From the NCBI GenBank assembly GCA_030761205.1, contig JAULJL010000021.1:8909160-8973159 (forward strand): a stretch of DNA of 64,000 nucleotides. The letters are read 5' to 3'. The notes below the pieces were generated by a model. That model worked only from the letters and a program-made list of their open reading frames with translations. It had not been told where the DNA came from and ran no database searches. Positions 11,921 to 22,457 of this stretch are shown here, one piece after another. The position numbers and the translations under genes are program-made. How positions within the stretch are numbered: the stretch's first letter is position 1; every line of letters begins with the position of its first letter. The DNA comes from Fremontodendron californicum (Eukaryota > Streptophyta > Magnoliopsida > Malvales > Malvaceae).

Positions 11921-12571
11921 GATTCATCACAGAAACACTACAATTATTGAAATCCATAAGCCCAATAATTAAGAAGGGTTAATTACCTTCTTTCTTCTTA
12001 TTATTCATATTTTTCTTGTCATTTTCTTAGCATACAAAATCAGGGTTATTTTCCCTGCATTTGGATAGATAATGCGGGTCTTATAGGAGATGGTGCTGTG
12101 GTTGAAACTTTGAGTACCATCTGATTTAGCTTCGAAACCCGCCACATTTGTTGATTCTAGTTGTATTAATTCTTTCCCCTACAGCTAATATTAAAGATAA
12201 ATTTGAAGCTTTTTGAATTAAATTATGCCTTGTTTGTTTCTTTTCATAATGTTGTTAGAACTTAGAACTACATGAGCATTTAAAGAAAGATAAAAGATGA
12301 AAATTTGAAGGATTAGCCAATGTGGGTATAACAACATTGACATGAATAAGGAAAACAATTCAGGTTTTGGATGCTAATGGAAGATAGATGGCTAGAATTA
12401 CAAGTAAGACTCCTATATTTGGTTTTCCATCTACAAACACTTTTCTCGATTAGAAATGTTCTAAGTTGAAGATATCGATAGTGAACCAAGGAAAGAATCA
12501 TTCTTTATCAGAGTATGATTGAAGAAATGGATTTTCTTTGGTCAAAAAAAAAACCAATTGTGTATTGTCTA
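11921..12571. other. Laccase 3' flank
   Basis: Presumed 3' UTR followed by AT-rich intergenic sequence. No other gene is supported. Confidence 0.5.
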
Positions 12572-12585
12572 AAATTCATGATTCT

Positions 12586-12675
12586 GCGCTCGAGCTTTTG
12601 GCTCAATAATTAGTGCATGTTCTCCTGCTCAAAAAGAGAAGGTTCGAATCTTCCATGCCCCAAACTATCAAAAAG
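12586..12675 (+). mobile_element. Very short tRNA-derived SINE-like retroposon
   Basis: A 90 bp insert is flanked by a perfect 14 bp duplication AAATTCATGATTCT (12572-12585 and 12676-12689). It contains a box A-like TGGCTCAATAATTAG (12599-12613) and a near-consensus box B GGTTCGAATCTTCC (12641-12654), the internal RNA polymerase III promoter of a tRNA. It ends in a short A-rich tail (ATCAAAAAG). It does not fold as a normal tRNA, so it is a tRNA-like retroposon and not a tRNA gene. Confidence 0.7.
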
Positions 12676-13219
12676 AAATTCATGATTCTACATCTTCCAA
12701 TCTAATGTTGTAACTTGTGAGATCTTCTCATGGTAAGAAAATGCTACTGTTAAAAAATAAAAAATAAAAACCCATCACAAATTTTCCTAGACATTAGCCA
12801 GAAAATTGCTTTGAATATAAGCAACCAGACCATAGATATATTTGAACAAATTAAAACTGCATCCTCCTCCTAGGAAATTGCTTTGAATGGTGTATGTAAA
12901 AGTGAGCGGTGACCATTAGAGGTCAGTACTTCAGCCCCTCAAAATAGAAGTTTGTGAGCATCCAATCCAAGAAACCAACCACCCATAAATAGAATGAATG
13001 CAAGATTTTGTGACTAATTAGAAAAAGCTCAATTAATGGTTAATCCGTTGATCTTCTTCTTCAGTCATCCAGGCTGCTTTCATGTATATTGTTGCTATTG
13101 TTGCATTGTTATTTGCTTAATTTCACTGTTCATGTATTTTCTTACTCAAATTGCAATATTGTGGTTTATACTTGTGCTATGACTAAACCTTTCTGCATCT
13201 TTCTTTTTTGTTTTTGTTT

Positions 13220-13325
13220 GTGTTTTGGTACATAGGAAGTCTAAGGAGGAGGGGGATTCAAACCTTGACCTTTTTTACTCTCTTAAGGAGAGATAACAAC
13301 TGTTACACCAAATTTTGGTTTTTTT
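13220..13325 (-). repeat. Possible tRNA-related SINE fragment, minus strand
   Basis: On the minus strand a box A-like TGGTGTAACAGTTG is followed by box B-like GGTTTGAATCCCC and an A-rich tail, the layout of plant Au-type SINEs. No clear target duplication was seen. Confidence 0.4.
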
Positions 13326-13526
13326 TTTTTGGATAATTAAAATTGGATTGTTTTCTCTTCAGCTTGCTTGTAATATAGCAATGGACCATTATCATTGTAC
13401 TTTCTACGGTTAACAAATTTAACTTGTAAAATGACATGATCTTCCTGCTTGTTCATAATTCCCCTTTTCCAGAGATATTTTTCAAACTGATTCCAATTAA
13501 GGATTTTATATGATGCTTACATGTTT

Positions 13527-14055
13527 TGTTGGAATATGGTATGGCTCAAAGTCACATTTGGTGGCTTAGCACCAATAATGGAGCTACCACTTGCACCACT
13601 TGCACCACCAATAATGGAAGCTACCACTTGCAAATGGATGGTGGCTATGGTGGCTACCACTTGCAAAGTGTTCACACCAAGATAGGTGGTGGAAGGTGGC
13701 TATGGTGGCTGCCACTTGCTTAGTGTTCACACCTTGATATTATGGCTATAAAAAGCCATGTAGAGTAAGAGAGAAAATGAGTGAGTAGAGTAGAGTTGAG
13801 TATGTGTTAGAGCTAAATTGTTGAAGCAAATACTCTGTGTTTATAGAGTAATTCGGTATTGTGTTGAGTTGTGAGTTCAGTGCTTGTGTAGCACCTTGAA
13901 TTCTGTATATGTTTGTACTCTAAACTCCATTAATACAAAGCTTCAAGCTCCTCCTCCCGTGGACGTAGGCACAATTGCCGAACCACGTAAAATATCGGTG
14001 TTTTTTCAGTGTGTTTAAATCGGTTTTAGTAATATCAATTCGCTTCCGCACAACA
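13527..14055 (+). repeat. 5' LTR of Copia 2
   Basis: 529 bp, starting TGTTGGAATATGG and ending CACAACA. A TATA box (CTATAAAAAG) lies at about 13746-13755. The upstream part has repeated GGTGGCTA/CCACTTGCA blocks, which create a spurious open frame. Confidence 0.92.
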
Positions 14056-14680
14056 AATTGGTATCAGAGCCAATTTTTACGTAAAACCGAGTTTGTTCGA
14101 TTCTGTCCGTTTTTCAAAAGTGCTCCAATTTGTGTTTTGAAAATACCAGATTGAAGAGGTCGTCGAGAGGAGTGCAGCAGAATCAACCGGAGCGCCAGAA
14201 GCCGCCGCACGCGCCTCCACGCGCCGCCAGAAGAGGAGCTCACGCGCCCCACGCGCCGCACGCGCCTCTGGAGGTTGAAGACGCGTGAAACCCACGCGCC
14301 CCACGCGCCGCACGCGCCAGCCAGAGGTTGAAGACGAGTGGGCCTCACGCGCCCCACGCGCCGGTGAGCCAGCAGCCTTCACGCGCCCACGCGCCGCCGC
14401 ACGCGCCCCACGCGCCGCCGCAGCTCCGACCAACTTTTTCGGGCTATTTTTTGAGCCGTTTCTGAACACTATTCCGAGACTTTTCCGAGCCGGTTGAGCT
14501 AAACCGAGTCCATTTCGAGCCACTTGTAGCAGAATATTCGCAGAATATTCACCGTGTGTCCAAAATTTACACAGTTGGACCCGTTCCTGGCTATTTCGAC
14601 TATTCCGGACTCAACCGCGGCATCCGTTTTTCCATACAGGTAACGGAAAAACTCTGAGTTGGTAATTTTGTTTTATTACC
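14056..14680 (+). other. Copia 2 leader with primer-binding site and CACGCGCC repeats
   Basis: TGGTATCAGAGCC follows the LTR after two bases (about 14058-14070) and pairs with initiator tRNA-Met. The leader is about 625 bases, with a very GC-rich core at 14200-14430 made of many CACGCGCC/CGCGCCGC copies. Open frames here on both strands are by-products of base composition. It is homologous to the Copia 1 leader. Confidence 0.8.
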
Positions 14681-15976
14681 ATGGCAGAATCATTAGAGAC
14701 ACATGAAACAACCAGCAGCGCACGATCAAGTTCTTATATCAGAAAGAACTCGATGACCACTGCAAAGTTCGAGGTGGAGAAATTTGATGGCACCACCAAC
14801 TTTGGCATGTGGCAGTGCGAAGTTCAGGATCTGTTATTCCGAGAGGGTTCATATATCGCTCTGGAAGACAGACCCAGAGATATTTCGGAAGATGACTGGA
14901 AATTTGTCAACCGTCAGGCTTGTGGCACAATCCGGTTATGCCTAGCCAAGGACCAGAAGTACTTTGTCATGAGAGAGAATAATGCAAAAACTCTCTGGAA
15001 ACAACTTGAGGACAAGTACATGACAAAAAGCATGAAGAACAGACTCTATCTGAAGAAGAAGCTGTTCCGCTTCCAGTATATGCAAGGTATCACCATGCAG
15101 GAGCATCTAGTAAGTTTTAACAAAATCCTCGCTGATCTTGAAAATCTAGATGCAAATATCTCTGATGAAGATAAGGCTCTTACTCTGTTAAATTCCTTGC
15201 CTGATAGCTATGATCATTTAACCACTACACTGTTGTATGGTAAAAATGATATAGAATATGTTAATGTTAGTAATGCTCTGGTGAATAATGAGTATCGGAA
15301 AAAGGATCAGCATGATCACCAGAATACTACACCAGAAGCTTTAACTGTGTACAGAGGCAGGACGAGCAACCAAGGAGCCGGAGAAAACAAGCGAGGTAAA
15401 TCCCGCTCAAGGAGGGGATCATCGAGAACACGACTCTCGAGGGACGAGTGTGCCTTTTGCCATGAGAAAGGACATTGGAGGAATAACTGTCCCAACATGG
15501 AGAGGTCGATTGTGAGTGTAGCTCAAGAATCTGAGGGAGAGGAAGACTCTGCATTTACAATTTCCACAACAACACACTCTTCAGATCAATGGATTCTGGA
15601 TTCCGGATGTTCCTACCATATGTGTCCGAACCTAGAGTGGTTCTCAAACTTCAAGGAGTTTGATGGAGGGATTGTCCATATGGGCAATGACAATACTTGT
15701 CACACGAGAGGCATAGGAACGATCCGACTGAAAATGCATGACGGTACAATCAAACAACTTACAAACGTAAGGTATGTCCCTGATCTCAAGAAGAACCTCA
15801 TATCACTGGGGGTCTTAGACTCAAATGGTTACAAGGTGACCATTCAGAATGGAGTCCTGAGAGTTGTACGTGGAGCATTCTTAGCAATGAAGGGTTATAT
15901 GAAGGGAAATCTGTATCTCCTTGACAGAGAAACCGTGACAGGCAGAGCAGCAGCCTCTCACAGAATGATGGGATAA
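14681..15976 (+). CDS. Copia 2 gag-protease open frame
   Basis: 431 residues, opening MAESLETHETTSS. The first about 210 residues form a UBN2/DUF4219-type gag (VEKFDGTTNFGMWQ, LWKQLEDKYMTKSMKNRLYL, LLNSLPDSYDHL) that builds the virus-like particle. An RNA-binding CCHC knuckle CAFCHEKGHWRNNC uses C257, C260, H265 and C270. The aspartic protease site WILDSGCSYHM has its catalytic Asp at 307. Protease and the start of the GAG-pre-integrase region (VLDSNGYKVTI, GNLYLLDRETV) follow. The frame ends at an abrupt junction near 15970, where the integrase zinc head and core are missing. The protein could still be made as a truncated Gag-PR. Confidence 0.88.
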   Translation: MAESLETHETTSSARSSSYIRKNSMTTAKFEVEKFDGTTNFGMWQCEVQDLLFREGSYIALEDRPRDISEDDWKFVNRQACGTIRLCLAKDQKYFVMRENNAKTLWKQLEDKYMTKSMKNRLYLKKKLFRFQYMQGITMQEHLVSFNKILADLENLDANISDEDKALTLLNSLPDSYDHLTTTLLYGKNDIEYVNVSNALVNNEYRKKDQHDHQNTTPEALTVYRGRTSNQGAGENKRGKSRSRRGSSRTRLSRDECAFCHEKGHWRNNCPNMERSIVSVAQESEGEEDSAFTISTTTHSSDQWILDSGCSYHMCPNLEWFSNFKEFDGGIVHMGNDNTCHTRGIGTIRLKMHDGTIKQLTNVRYVPDLKKNLISLGVLDSNGYKVTIQNGVLRVVRGAFLAMKGYMKGNLYLLDRETVTGRAAASHRMMG

Positions 15977-17280
15977 TTCGACACTTCACTGTTCCTGGCA
16001 CTCCCCAGCAGAATGGAGTTGCAGAAAGGATGAACCGAACTTTGGTTGATAAAGTTCGCTGCATGTTATCCCAGTCGAGCTTGAGCAAAGCATTTTGGGC
16101 GGAGGCTTTATTGTTCGCCTCCCACATTATCAACAGACTAACCTCCACCGCAATTGATGGGAAGACTCCCATAGAGGTGTAGTCCGGATATTCTGCCATT
16201 GAATATGATCGGCTTCGTAGTTACGGATGCAAAACTGGATCCTAGAGCCAAGAAAGCTGTCTTCATGGGCTTTAGTGAAGGAGTAAAAGCAGTCCGATTG
16301 TGGAACCTTGAGTCAAAGAAAGTCATCGTAAGCCGAGATGTTGCCTTTGACGAATTTGTAATGCTGAAATTGTCAACTCCAGAGAATGTGAACCAAGATT
16401 CTCTAAAGCAGGTGGAGTTTGAATTTGAAGATGCTGGTCAAAATTCAGATGAATCTGAACCAGAATCTGATGACACCTTAACTGAAGTGGAGGAGTCATC
16501 ACCAGAAATCTTTCAGCAACTTAAATCAGTTGTCACCAGTAGACCGAATAGACATATTCGGAAACCTGCTCGATACACAGACGTGGTGGCATACGCCCTT
16601 CCAGTAATTGATGATGATGTTCCGATCAATTACAAAGAAGCTGTAAACAGCCCTGAGCATGCCCAGTGGAAGGAGGCGATCAGACTTGGAAGTTGGTTCC
16701 ACTTCCAACACTCAAGATATCAATTGGGTGCAAATGGGTCTTTGCCAAAAATGAGAGTGCTACCGGCAAAGACAGCATCAGATACAAAGCCAGATTGGTA
16801 GCCAAAGGTTAGGCTCAAAAAGAAGGAATAGACTACAATGAGGTATTTTCACCTGTTGTTAAGCATGCATCTATTCGGATCTTATTGGCTTTAGTAGCAC
16901 AGTATAACCTAGAGATAGTTCAACTTGATGTAAAAACTGCATTCCTCCATGGTTCCGTAGAGGAGGAAATTTGTATGACTCAACCAGATGGTTCTGGAGT
17001 CCCCGGTCGCAAAGATTACAAAAGCAAGTTGAACCGATCACTGTGGTCTGAAACAATCCCGTGACAGCTGTACAAACGGTTGGACTGTTTCATGACAGGA
17101 TGAAAAGTACACACACAGTCAATTTGATCACTGTGTTTATTTCCGAAAACTTCAAGATGGATCATTTGTCTATCTGCTGAAAAAGGCAAGGTGGAGATCG
17201 ACAGGCTGAAGGCTCAACTGAGCTCAGAGTTCGAGATGATCTTGGAGAAGCTAAGAAAATTCTTGGGAAGTAGACAGAAA
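15977..17280 (+). pseudogene. Copia 2 pol remnants (integrase end, partial RT)
   Basis: Reading resumes at the end of the integrase core (TPQQNGVAERMNRTL), which has lost its first catalytic Asp residues. A frame at 16199-16801 covers the integrase tail and linker (KAVFMGFSEGVKAVRLW, SRDVAFDE). RT begins near 16640 (YKEAVNSPEHAQWKEA) and, after stops and shifts, includes VQLDVKTAFLHGSVEEEI. The segment that should carry YVDD is missing near 17175-17185: the sequence passes from FVYLL to the downstream EIDRLKAQLSSEFEM. RNase H is absent. This is a chain of internal deletions and not simple point decay. Confidence 0.85.
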
Positions 17281-17424
17281 AATTGACTCAGGCTCAGTGC
17301 ATTGATGAATCATGCCAATGCAGTAGGTGCCTTGATATGTGAGTAATGGTGTGTACATTTGAAGGAGAAAGGAGGAAGCTCTGATCTGTGAATTCTCTTT
17401 GTGGATTCTCGCCAAGGTGGAGAT

Positions 17425-17946
17425 TGTTGGAATATGGTATGGCTCAAAGTCACATTTGGTGGCTTAGCACCAATAATGGAGCTACCACTTGCACCACTTG
17501 CACCACCAATAATGGAAGCTACCACTTGCAAATGGATGGTGGCTATGGTGGCTACCACTTGCAAAGTGTTCACACCAAGATAGGTGGTGGAAGGTGGCTA
17601 TGGTGGCTGCCACTTGCTTAGTGTTCACACCTTGATATTATGGCTATAAAAAGCCATGTAGAGTAAGAGAGAAAATGAGTGAGTAGAGTAGAGTTGAGTA
17701 TGTGTTAGAGCTAAATTGTTGAAGCAAATACTCTGTGTTTATAGAGTAATTCGGTATTGTTGTGAGTTCAGTGCTTGTGTAGCACCTTGAATTCTGTATA
17801 TGTTTGTACTCTAAACTCCATTAATACAAAGCTTCAAGCTCCTCCTCCCGTGGACGTAGGCACAGTTGCCGAACCACGTAAAATATCGATGTTTTTTCAG
17901 TGTGTTTAAATCGGTTTTAGTAATATCAATTCGCTTCCGCACAACA
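17425..17946 (+). repeat. 3' LTR of Copia 2
   Basis: 522 bp, nearly identical to the 5' LTR. It lacks 7 bases near 17758 and has two substitutions. It is followed by the TGTTT duplication. Confidence 0.93.
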
Positions 17947-17951
17947 TGTTT

Positions 17952-19739
17952 ATCAGGCCATACCTTCTAAATTAAACTTTTATAGAGATTTGATTGCAAT
18001 CATATTAGCACTAATGCATTGGACAGTAAAACTTTGAAGAATGCAACCATCAAAGCACAGATGAATTCTACAAGCAGAATTTGGTGTCGGCAGGGGTAAA
18101 AAATTGTGCATCACAACCAGAATTCTCACTCCATTTTGTCAAAAACAAAGACTTTTAACTACAAATGCCACAGTAAAAAAGTTATCTTTTGACTAATTAA
18201 TCAGAGCAGAAAGAGATTAAGCATTGTTAAATGTCAAAAACCATGGGTGAGGGTGTGGGGCTGAGGGCCTGAAACCGGGAATGTTACAAACCTTTTTTGT
18301 TTTTTATCTTTTAAACATGTAAACCATGACCTCAACAATGAACAATTACCCATAAAATAATAACAGTTCTTTGGATTAAGTTAGTGGGTAGAAGATTCCA
18401 TGAACCCAAGCCTCATGACAATTTGGCAATCTTAAAAACCAATATTAATTCCAACTTGTGAAAATAAAATAAAAAAATACCATTTCTTTTTTTCCTTACT
18501 CAGACCCTACCAGATTCATTTCCTTGACCAGGCATTTTGACGACATATCCAACTTTATTATATAGGTCTCATTAGTCAACTTGGCTACTAGCATTTGATT
18601 ATAATTAGCTTATCTAGGAAACATTATGAACTCTACAAATAGTAATATTTTTCTTAATCCTTTTTTTTTTCTTCCTGATTAGGTCTAGATATGTTCTTTT
18701 TTCTTTCTCATTTGGGTAAAATATAGTTTCTCTTTTAAAATCCTTTTTTTATGAGTCCGTTTAATTGATTCCTATAAACACCAGTTAAGAATTATTTATT
18801 TATCATTTTAAAAATATTTTTTATATTTAATATATTATTTTTACTGAATTCAAAAAAAAAAAAATTGTTACATAGTTACATATAAATTAAACATTTCCTT
18901 TATTTATAAAAAAATTGTGTTTTTTAATATACATTAGAAAATTTTAATTTGACACAATTATTGTTTCAAAAGTTTGAACCTCTGAATTTGGTCTTAAAAT
19001 CAAAGGGTTGACAAATTTATTAGTAGATATTTAAGCTCCCATTGTTGCACTGCACCTAATTAAAAACTTTTATTATTAGATAAACTCTCTTAACTATACT
19101 CTTAATTAAGAGTGTTAATGTCGAGGGATAATTTTATGGAGACTTCGAATATTAGATTAGACATGAACAAAAGTTGATGTTTTTGGCTTATAGTTGGAGC
19201 ACAAAATGAAAGGTTAGGTTAAATATTTATTTAAAACTAAATAAGGACCAAGTTGGTTGGAATAGAAGAAAAAAATGGAGAAAGAGGACAAAAAGAAGAG
19301 TTATTGAACCAAAGGGAATCATGTCAAAAGTTGTAGGAGTAAATTAAACGGTAGAAATTTGGCTTTTTCTTGAGCCTTTTGCCTTTTGAGAGAGAGATAG
19401 AGATTAATAAAGTTAAATGTGGGTAATAAAATAGATTTACCTACTTGATATAAGTGAAGTTATTATATATTATATATATATTTTGAAATGTTCATTTTAC
19501 GAAATTAATGCAATATTTAGCCTATCTATCTTTTTTCTTCCAATTTTTATAAATCAAAACCATATATTATTATTATCATAATAATTAATTAATGTTGTGA
19601 TGGATAGATAGCTTGCGTGAATGCTTGCTTGCTTTTTAGATTATGTTCAAAGTTGCATGAATTAATGTCTAGCTAAAAGCTGAGGTCTTGATTTTGAATT
19701 TCATATTGAATTGTGCTTGCATATTATATCACAAATTAG

Positions 19740-19743
<4 letters not shown>
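17952..19743. other. AT-rich intergenic DNA
   Basis: No gene, RNA or clear repeat family seen. Confidence 0.6.

Positions 19744-19797
<54 letters not shown>
19744..19797. repeat. (TA)n microsatellite at the edge of a TIR element
   Basis: About 27 AT dinucleotides without interruption. A shorter TA run lies beyond the other end of the element (21022-21044). Confidence 0.9.
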
Positions 19798-19799
<2 letters not shown>

Positions 19800-21021
19800 T
19801 TAATTACATGGGTAGTCACTCTACTATTATCGGTCTTTGAATTTGGTCACTCAACTATCAAAACTATCAATTTAGACACCAACGTTAAAAAAGTTTAAAA
19901 TTTTCGTCACCCAACCGTTTAAAGAGTAACGGTCGGATGATGTGGCTTTTATTTTTATCAGCTGGAATGTCTAGTTGGCTTTAATAGGGTTTTCAGCCTA
20001 TGATGATGGTGTTGGGGATCAGTACTTCAGTAGCTACCTCCATTTTCATGTAGGGTGAAAGAGAGAAACCCAGCTAGTTATTATTGCTGCCATTGCTATT
20101 CTCGTTCATAGCCTTCATCTTCATCTTCGTCTTCTCTCTCTCTCTTGCTTTTCTTACTAAAAAAATTTCTCAGCAGTTATATAACCAGCTGCAAGGCAAC
20201 TCAATCATTGAAGGTGAAAATAAACTACTCATACCGAAATCTCTTGCCTCCCTCCCATATGAAAACTTGGTCTTTTGTTGTCTAGTAACAGAACTCATTG
20301 CAAGAACATTTTCAATGACCCAAAACTCTTTAATCTATGCATTCTTTCTCTCTCGCTCTTTTGCTCTTTTTAAACTAAACAAAAACGAATGAATTCAAGC
20401 AAGCAAAGTGGGGGGGGGGGGGGGGGGCGCTGATTGCTTTTCCTTTCTCAATTCCCTTCCCCTCTTTACCTCTTATTTTCATATTTTTCTTAACACACTC
20501 TCCTAAATCCTACAAAAATCTCATATGCAAACAAACATAACACAAAAAACCCTTTTGCATACTCACAAAACCTCCCTTCAGTTTCTCAAATTCGCCTACA
20601 TAAACTCCTCCCCTTTTACAGAGAAAAACAAAAACCCAAAAATAATTACCAACTTTTTTCTACATTCTTTTTCTCTTCTTCAATAGAAAAGTTAGTCTTT
20701 TTATTTAATGTAAAAATATTTTTTTTTTGTTTAACTTAATTGAAAATTAATTTTAAAAAATATAAAAATAGATTTGGAAGACCCCTTAACATACCAGATC
20801 GAATTATTTCTCGATTTTTTCAGCTAGTTTTTTCCCCCAAATTTCAAAAGCTTCAGCAGATAAAAACAAAAGCCATGTTATCCAGCCGTTACTCCTTAAA
20901 CGGTTGGGTGACGAAAATTTTAAATTTTTGTAACGTTGGTGTCTAAATTGATAGTTTTGATAGTTGAGTGATCAAATTCAAAGACCGATAATAATTGAGT
21001 GATCACCCATGTAATTAACCC
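19798..21021. mobile_element. Non-autonomous DNA transposon with about 150 bp terminal inverted repeats
   Basis: The left arm (about 19798-19955, starting GGTTAATTACATGGGT) is matched in inverted orientation by the right arm (about 20870-21021), with only scattered differences. Arms this long, together with a TA-repeat target, suggest a Mutator-like (MULE) or related MITE. Because both flanks are (TA)n, a target duplication cannot be measured. The roughly 900 bp interior holds no transposase. It does hold a short open frame (20084-20392) with no recognised domain and a run of 18 G. Confidence 0.8.
20410..20427 (+). repeat. Homopolymer of 18 G
   Basis: Eighteen consecutive G in an otherwise AT-rich interior. 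It could form a G-quadruplex and is also prone to assembly and polymerase length error. Confidence 0.85.
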
Positions 21022-21739
21022 TATATATATATATATATATATATCTTCAACTGCAACTTCACTATATAATTATAATAATATTTTTTATTTTTTGATTAAT
21101 AAATATAAACCAAACTGCAGTTTGCTTGTGAATAATATATAATAATATATTAATTCTTACAAAATTAAGGTGATATATAATTTAAGAGCTAGTAAAAACT
21201 CAGAACTCACACCTATAATATTATTTATTTTATCTATACTCTATTTAGTTGTCAATTGTTTTCATGGAGTCTTGAATTATAAACACAACCACAAAACACT
21301 ACTTATCTCAAATTCAATTGAATGAAAACTGTCTCCCATCCAACACCAACACACATTTTTGAAGCATTAATTAATATACTAAAATCAACTTTAACAATAA
21401 TTACTTAATATATATTGGTGTTAATATAAGGATTCAACAACACCAACTTTTAATTTATTTTTTTTTTTTAAAAAGAAAAATATATAGTAATTAAGAAAGT
21501 GCCAATCTTGTAGCTAGTTTGAATAAAAGAATTGGATAATCTGCCTAAACTAAGTCCAAAACGAAGCTGCAACTTGGTGATCCACTTGCAGTGTCCAGCG
21601 TAAGCTGTTTCTCTTCCTTTTTTCTTCTTAAAACTCTTCCCTAACAAATCCTCAAAACTATTCCAAGTGGATCTCTTTTTTCTTTTCTTTTTTATATAAT
21701 ATATATTTATTTATAAAACCCTCCTTTTTGATCTTCTCC
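21022..21739. other. Upstream region of the PYL gene
   Basis: AT-rich non-coding DNA with several poly-T tracts. It should contain the promoter. No specific response element is claimed. Confidence 0.5.
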
Positions 21740-21746
21740 TATATAT
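21740..21746 (+). promoter_or_regulatory. Likely TATA box of the PYL gene
   Basis: TATATAT about 75 bases before the ATG, followed by a C/T-rich stretch. A second candidate, TTATAAAA, lies at 21711-21718. Confidence 0.45.
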
Positions 21747-21818
21747 TCAACCTCTCCCCTACCCGTTTAAGTTTAACGTTACCTCTAACCCAAACCCACA
21801 TTCACCCTCTTAGCCACC

Positions 21819-22457
21819 ATGCCTTCCTCTCTGAAGCTCCACCGGCCCCTCACCGCCACCATTGGCACCGGCTGCCACCAGAAACAAGCTCCACCCACCA
21901 CCCTGACTAGGTTTTTCCCTGTTCCTTGCGGTGTTTCGTTGCCTGACACGGTTGCAACGCACCATATCCACACGCTGGGGCCTAAGCAGTGCTGTTCAGC
22001 TGTGGTTCAAGCCATCGAAGCCCCTATCGAAACCGTTTGGTCAGTGGTTCGGCGTTTTGATAACCCTCAAGCTTACAAACACTTCCTCAAGAGCTGCCAC
22101 GTCATCGTTGGTGATGGAAACGTGGGCACCCTCCGTGAGGTCCACGTGGTGTCCGGCCTCCCAGCGGCTTCCAGCACGGAGAGGCTTGAGATCCTTGACG
22201 ACGAACGTCATGTGCTTAGCTTTAGCGTGGTTGGAGGCGATCATCGATTGACTAATTACAGGTCTGTCACAACTCTCCACGCTTCACCCAATGGTAACGG
22301 GACAGTCGTCGTCGAATCATTCGTCGTTGACATACCCGCTGGTAACAGTAGAGAAGATACGTGCATTTTTGTTGATACCATTGTACGTTGCAACCTTCAA
22401 TCTTTGGCTCAAATGGCTGAAAATATGGCTAGAAGAGAAAAATCATCATCCCCATAA
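21819..22457 (+). CDS. PYR/PYL/RCAR abscisic-acid receptor, PYL4/5/6 type
   Basis: Cytosolic and nuclear START-fold receptor. With ABA bound it inhibits clade A PP2C phosphatases and so releases SnRK2 kinases. The single exon encodes 212 residues, and intronless structure is usual for this subfamily. The start sits in GCCACCATG, a strong context. Key parts are all present: Lys87 (equivalent to PYR1 Lys59, which contacts ABA) in YKHFLKSC, gate loop SGLPA at 112-116, latch loop HRL at 142-144 in GGDHRLTNYRS, and the C-terminal helix VRCNLQSLAQMAENMA. The variable N-terminal region of about 50 residues is longer than in PYR1, as in PYL4-6, which are mostly monomeric. Nothing looks damaged. Confidence 0.95.
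   Translation: MPSSLKLHRPLTATIGTGCHQKQAPPTTLTRFFPVPCGVSLPDTVATHHIHTLGPKQCCSAVVQAIEAPIETVWSVVRRFDNPQAYKHFLKSCHVIVGDGNVGTLREVHVVSGLPAASSTERLEILDDERHVLSFSVVGGDHRLTNYRSVTTLHASPNGNGTVVVESFVVDIPAGNSREDTCIFVDTIVRCNLQSLAQMAENMARREKSSSP

Larger units (their letters stand above)
13527..17946 (+). mobile_element. Young but deleted Ty1/Copia element (Tnt1-like)
   Basis: Two LTRs (13527-14055 and 17425-17946) are bounded by TG…CA ends and a perfect TGTTT duplication (13522-13526 and 17947-17951). A primer-binding site TGGTATCAGAGC follows the 5' LTR and a purine tract AAGGTGGAGAT precedes the 3' LTR. By eye the LTRs differ by one 7-base indel and two substitutions, so insertion is recent. The interior keeps gag and protease but has lost the integrase core, the YVDD part of RT and all of RNase H, so the copy is non-autonomous. 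Confidence 0.96.

Noticed and set aside
12586..12660. tRNA gene
   Set aside because: Box A and box B are present, but acceptor and anticodon stems do not pair properly and the insert has a 14 bp target duplication, so it is a retroposon.
13526..13723. LTR open frame (also at 17388-17621) as a gene
   Set aside because: Both lie in the two LTRs of Copia 2 and consist of GGTGGCTA/CCACTTGCA repeats.
14064..14523. Open frames of 97 and 148 codons on the minus strand (and one on the plus strand) in the GC-rich part of Copia 2
   Set aside because: They come from CACGCGCC repeats lacking stop codons in several frames. The products are Arg/Ala-rich low complexity and the region is the untranslated leader.
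20084..20392. 102-codon frame inside the long-TIR element as a membrane protein gene
   Set aside because: The hydrophobic start comes from a TTC/CTC-rich tract. No homologue is recognised and the rest is not gene-like.
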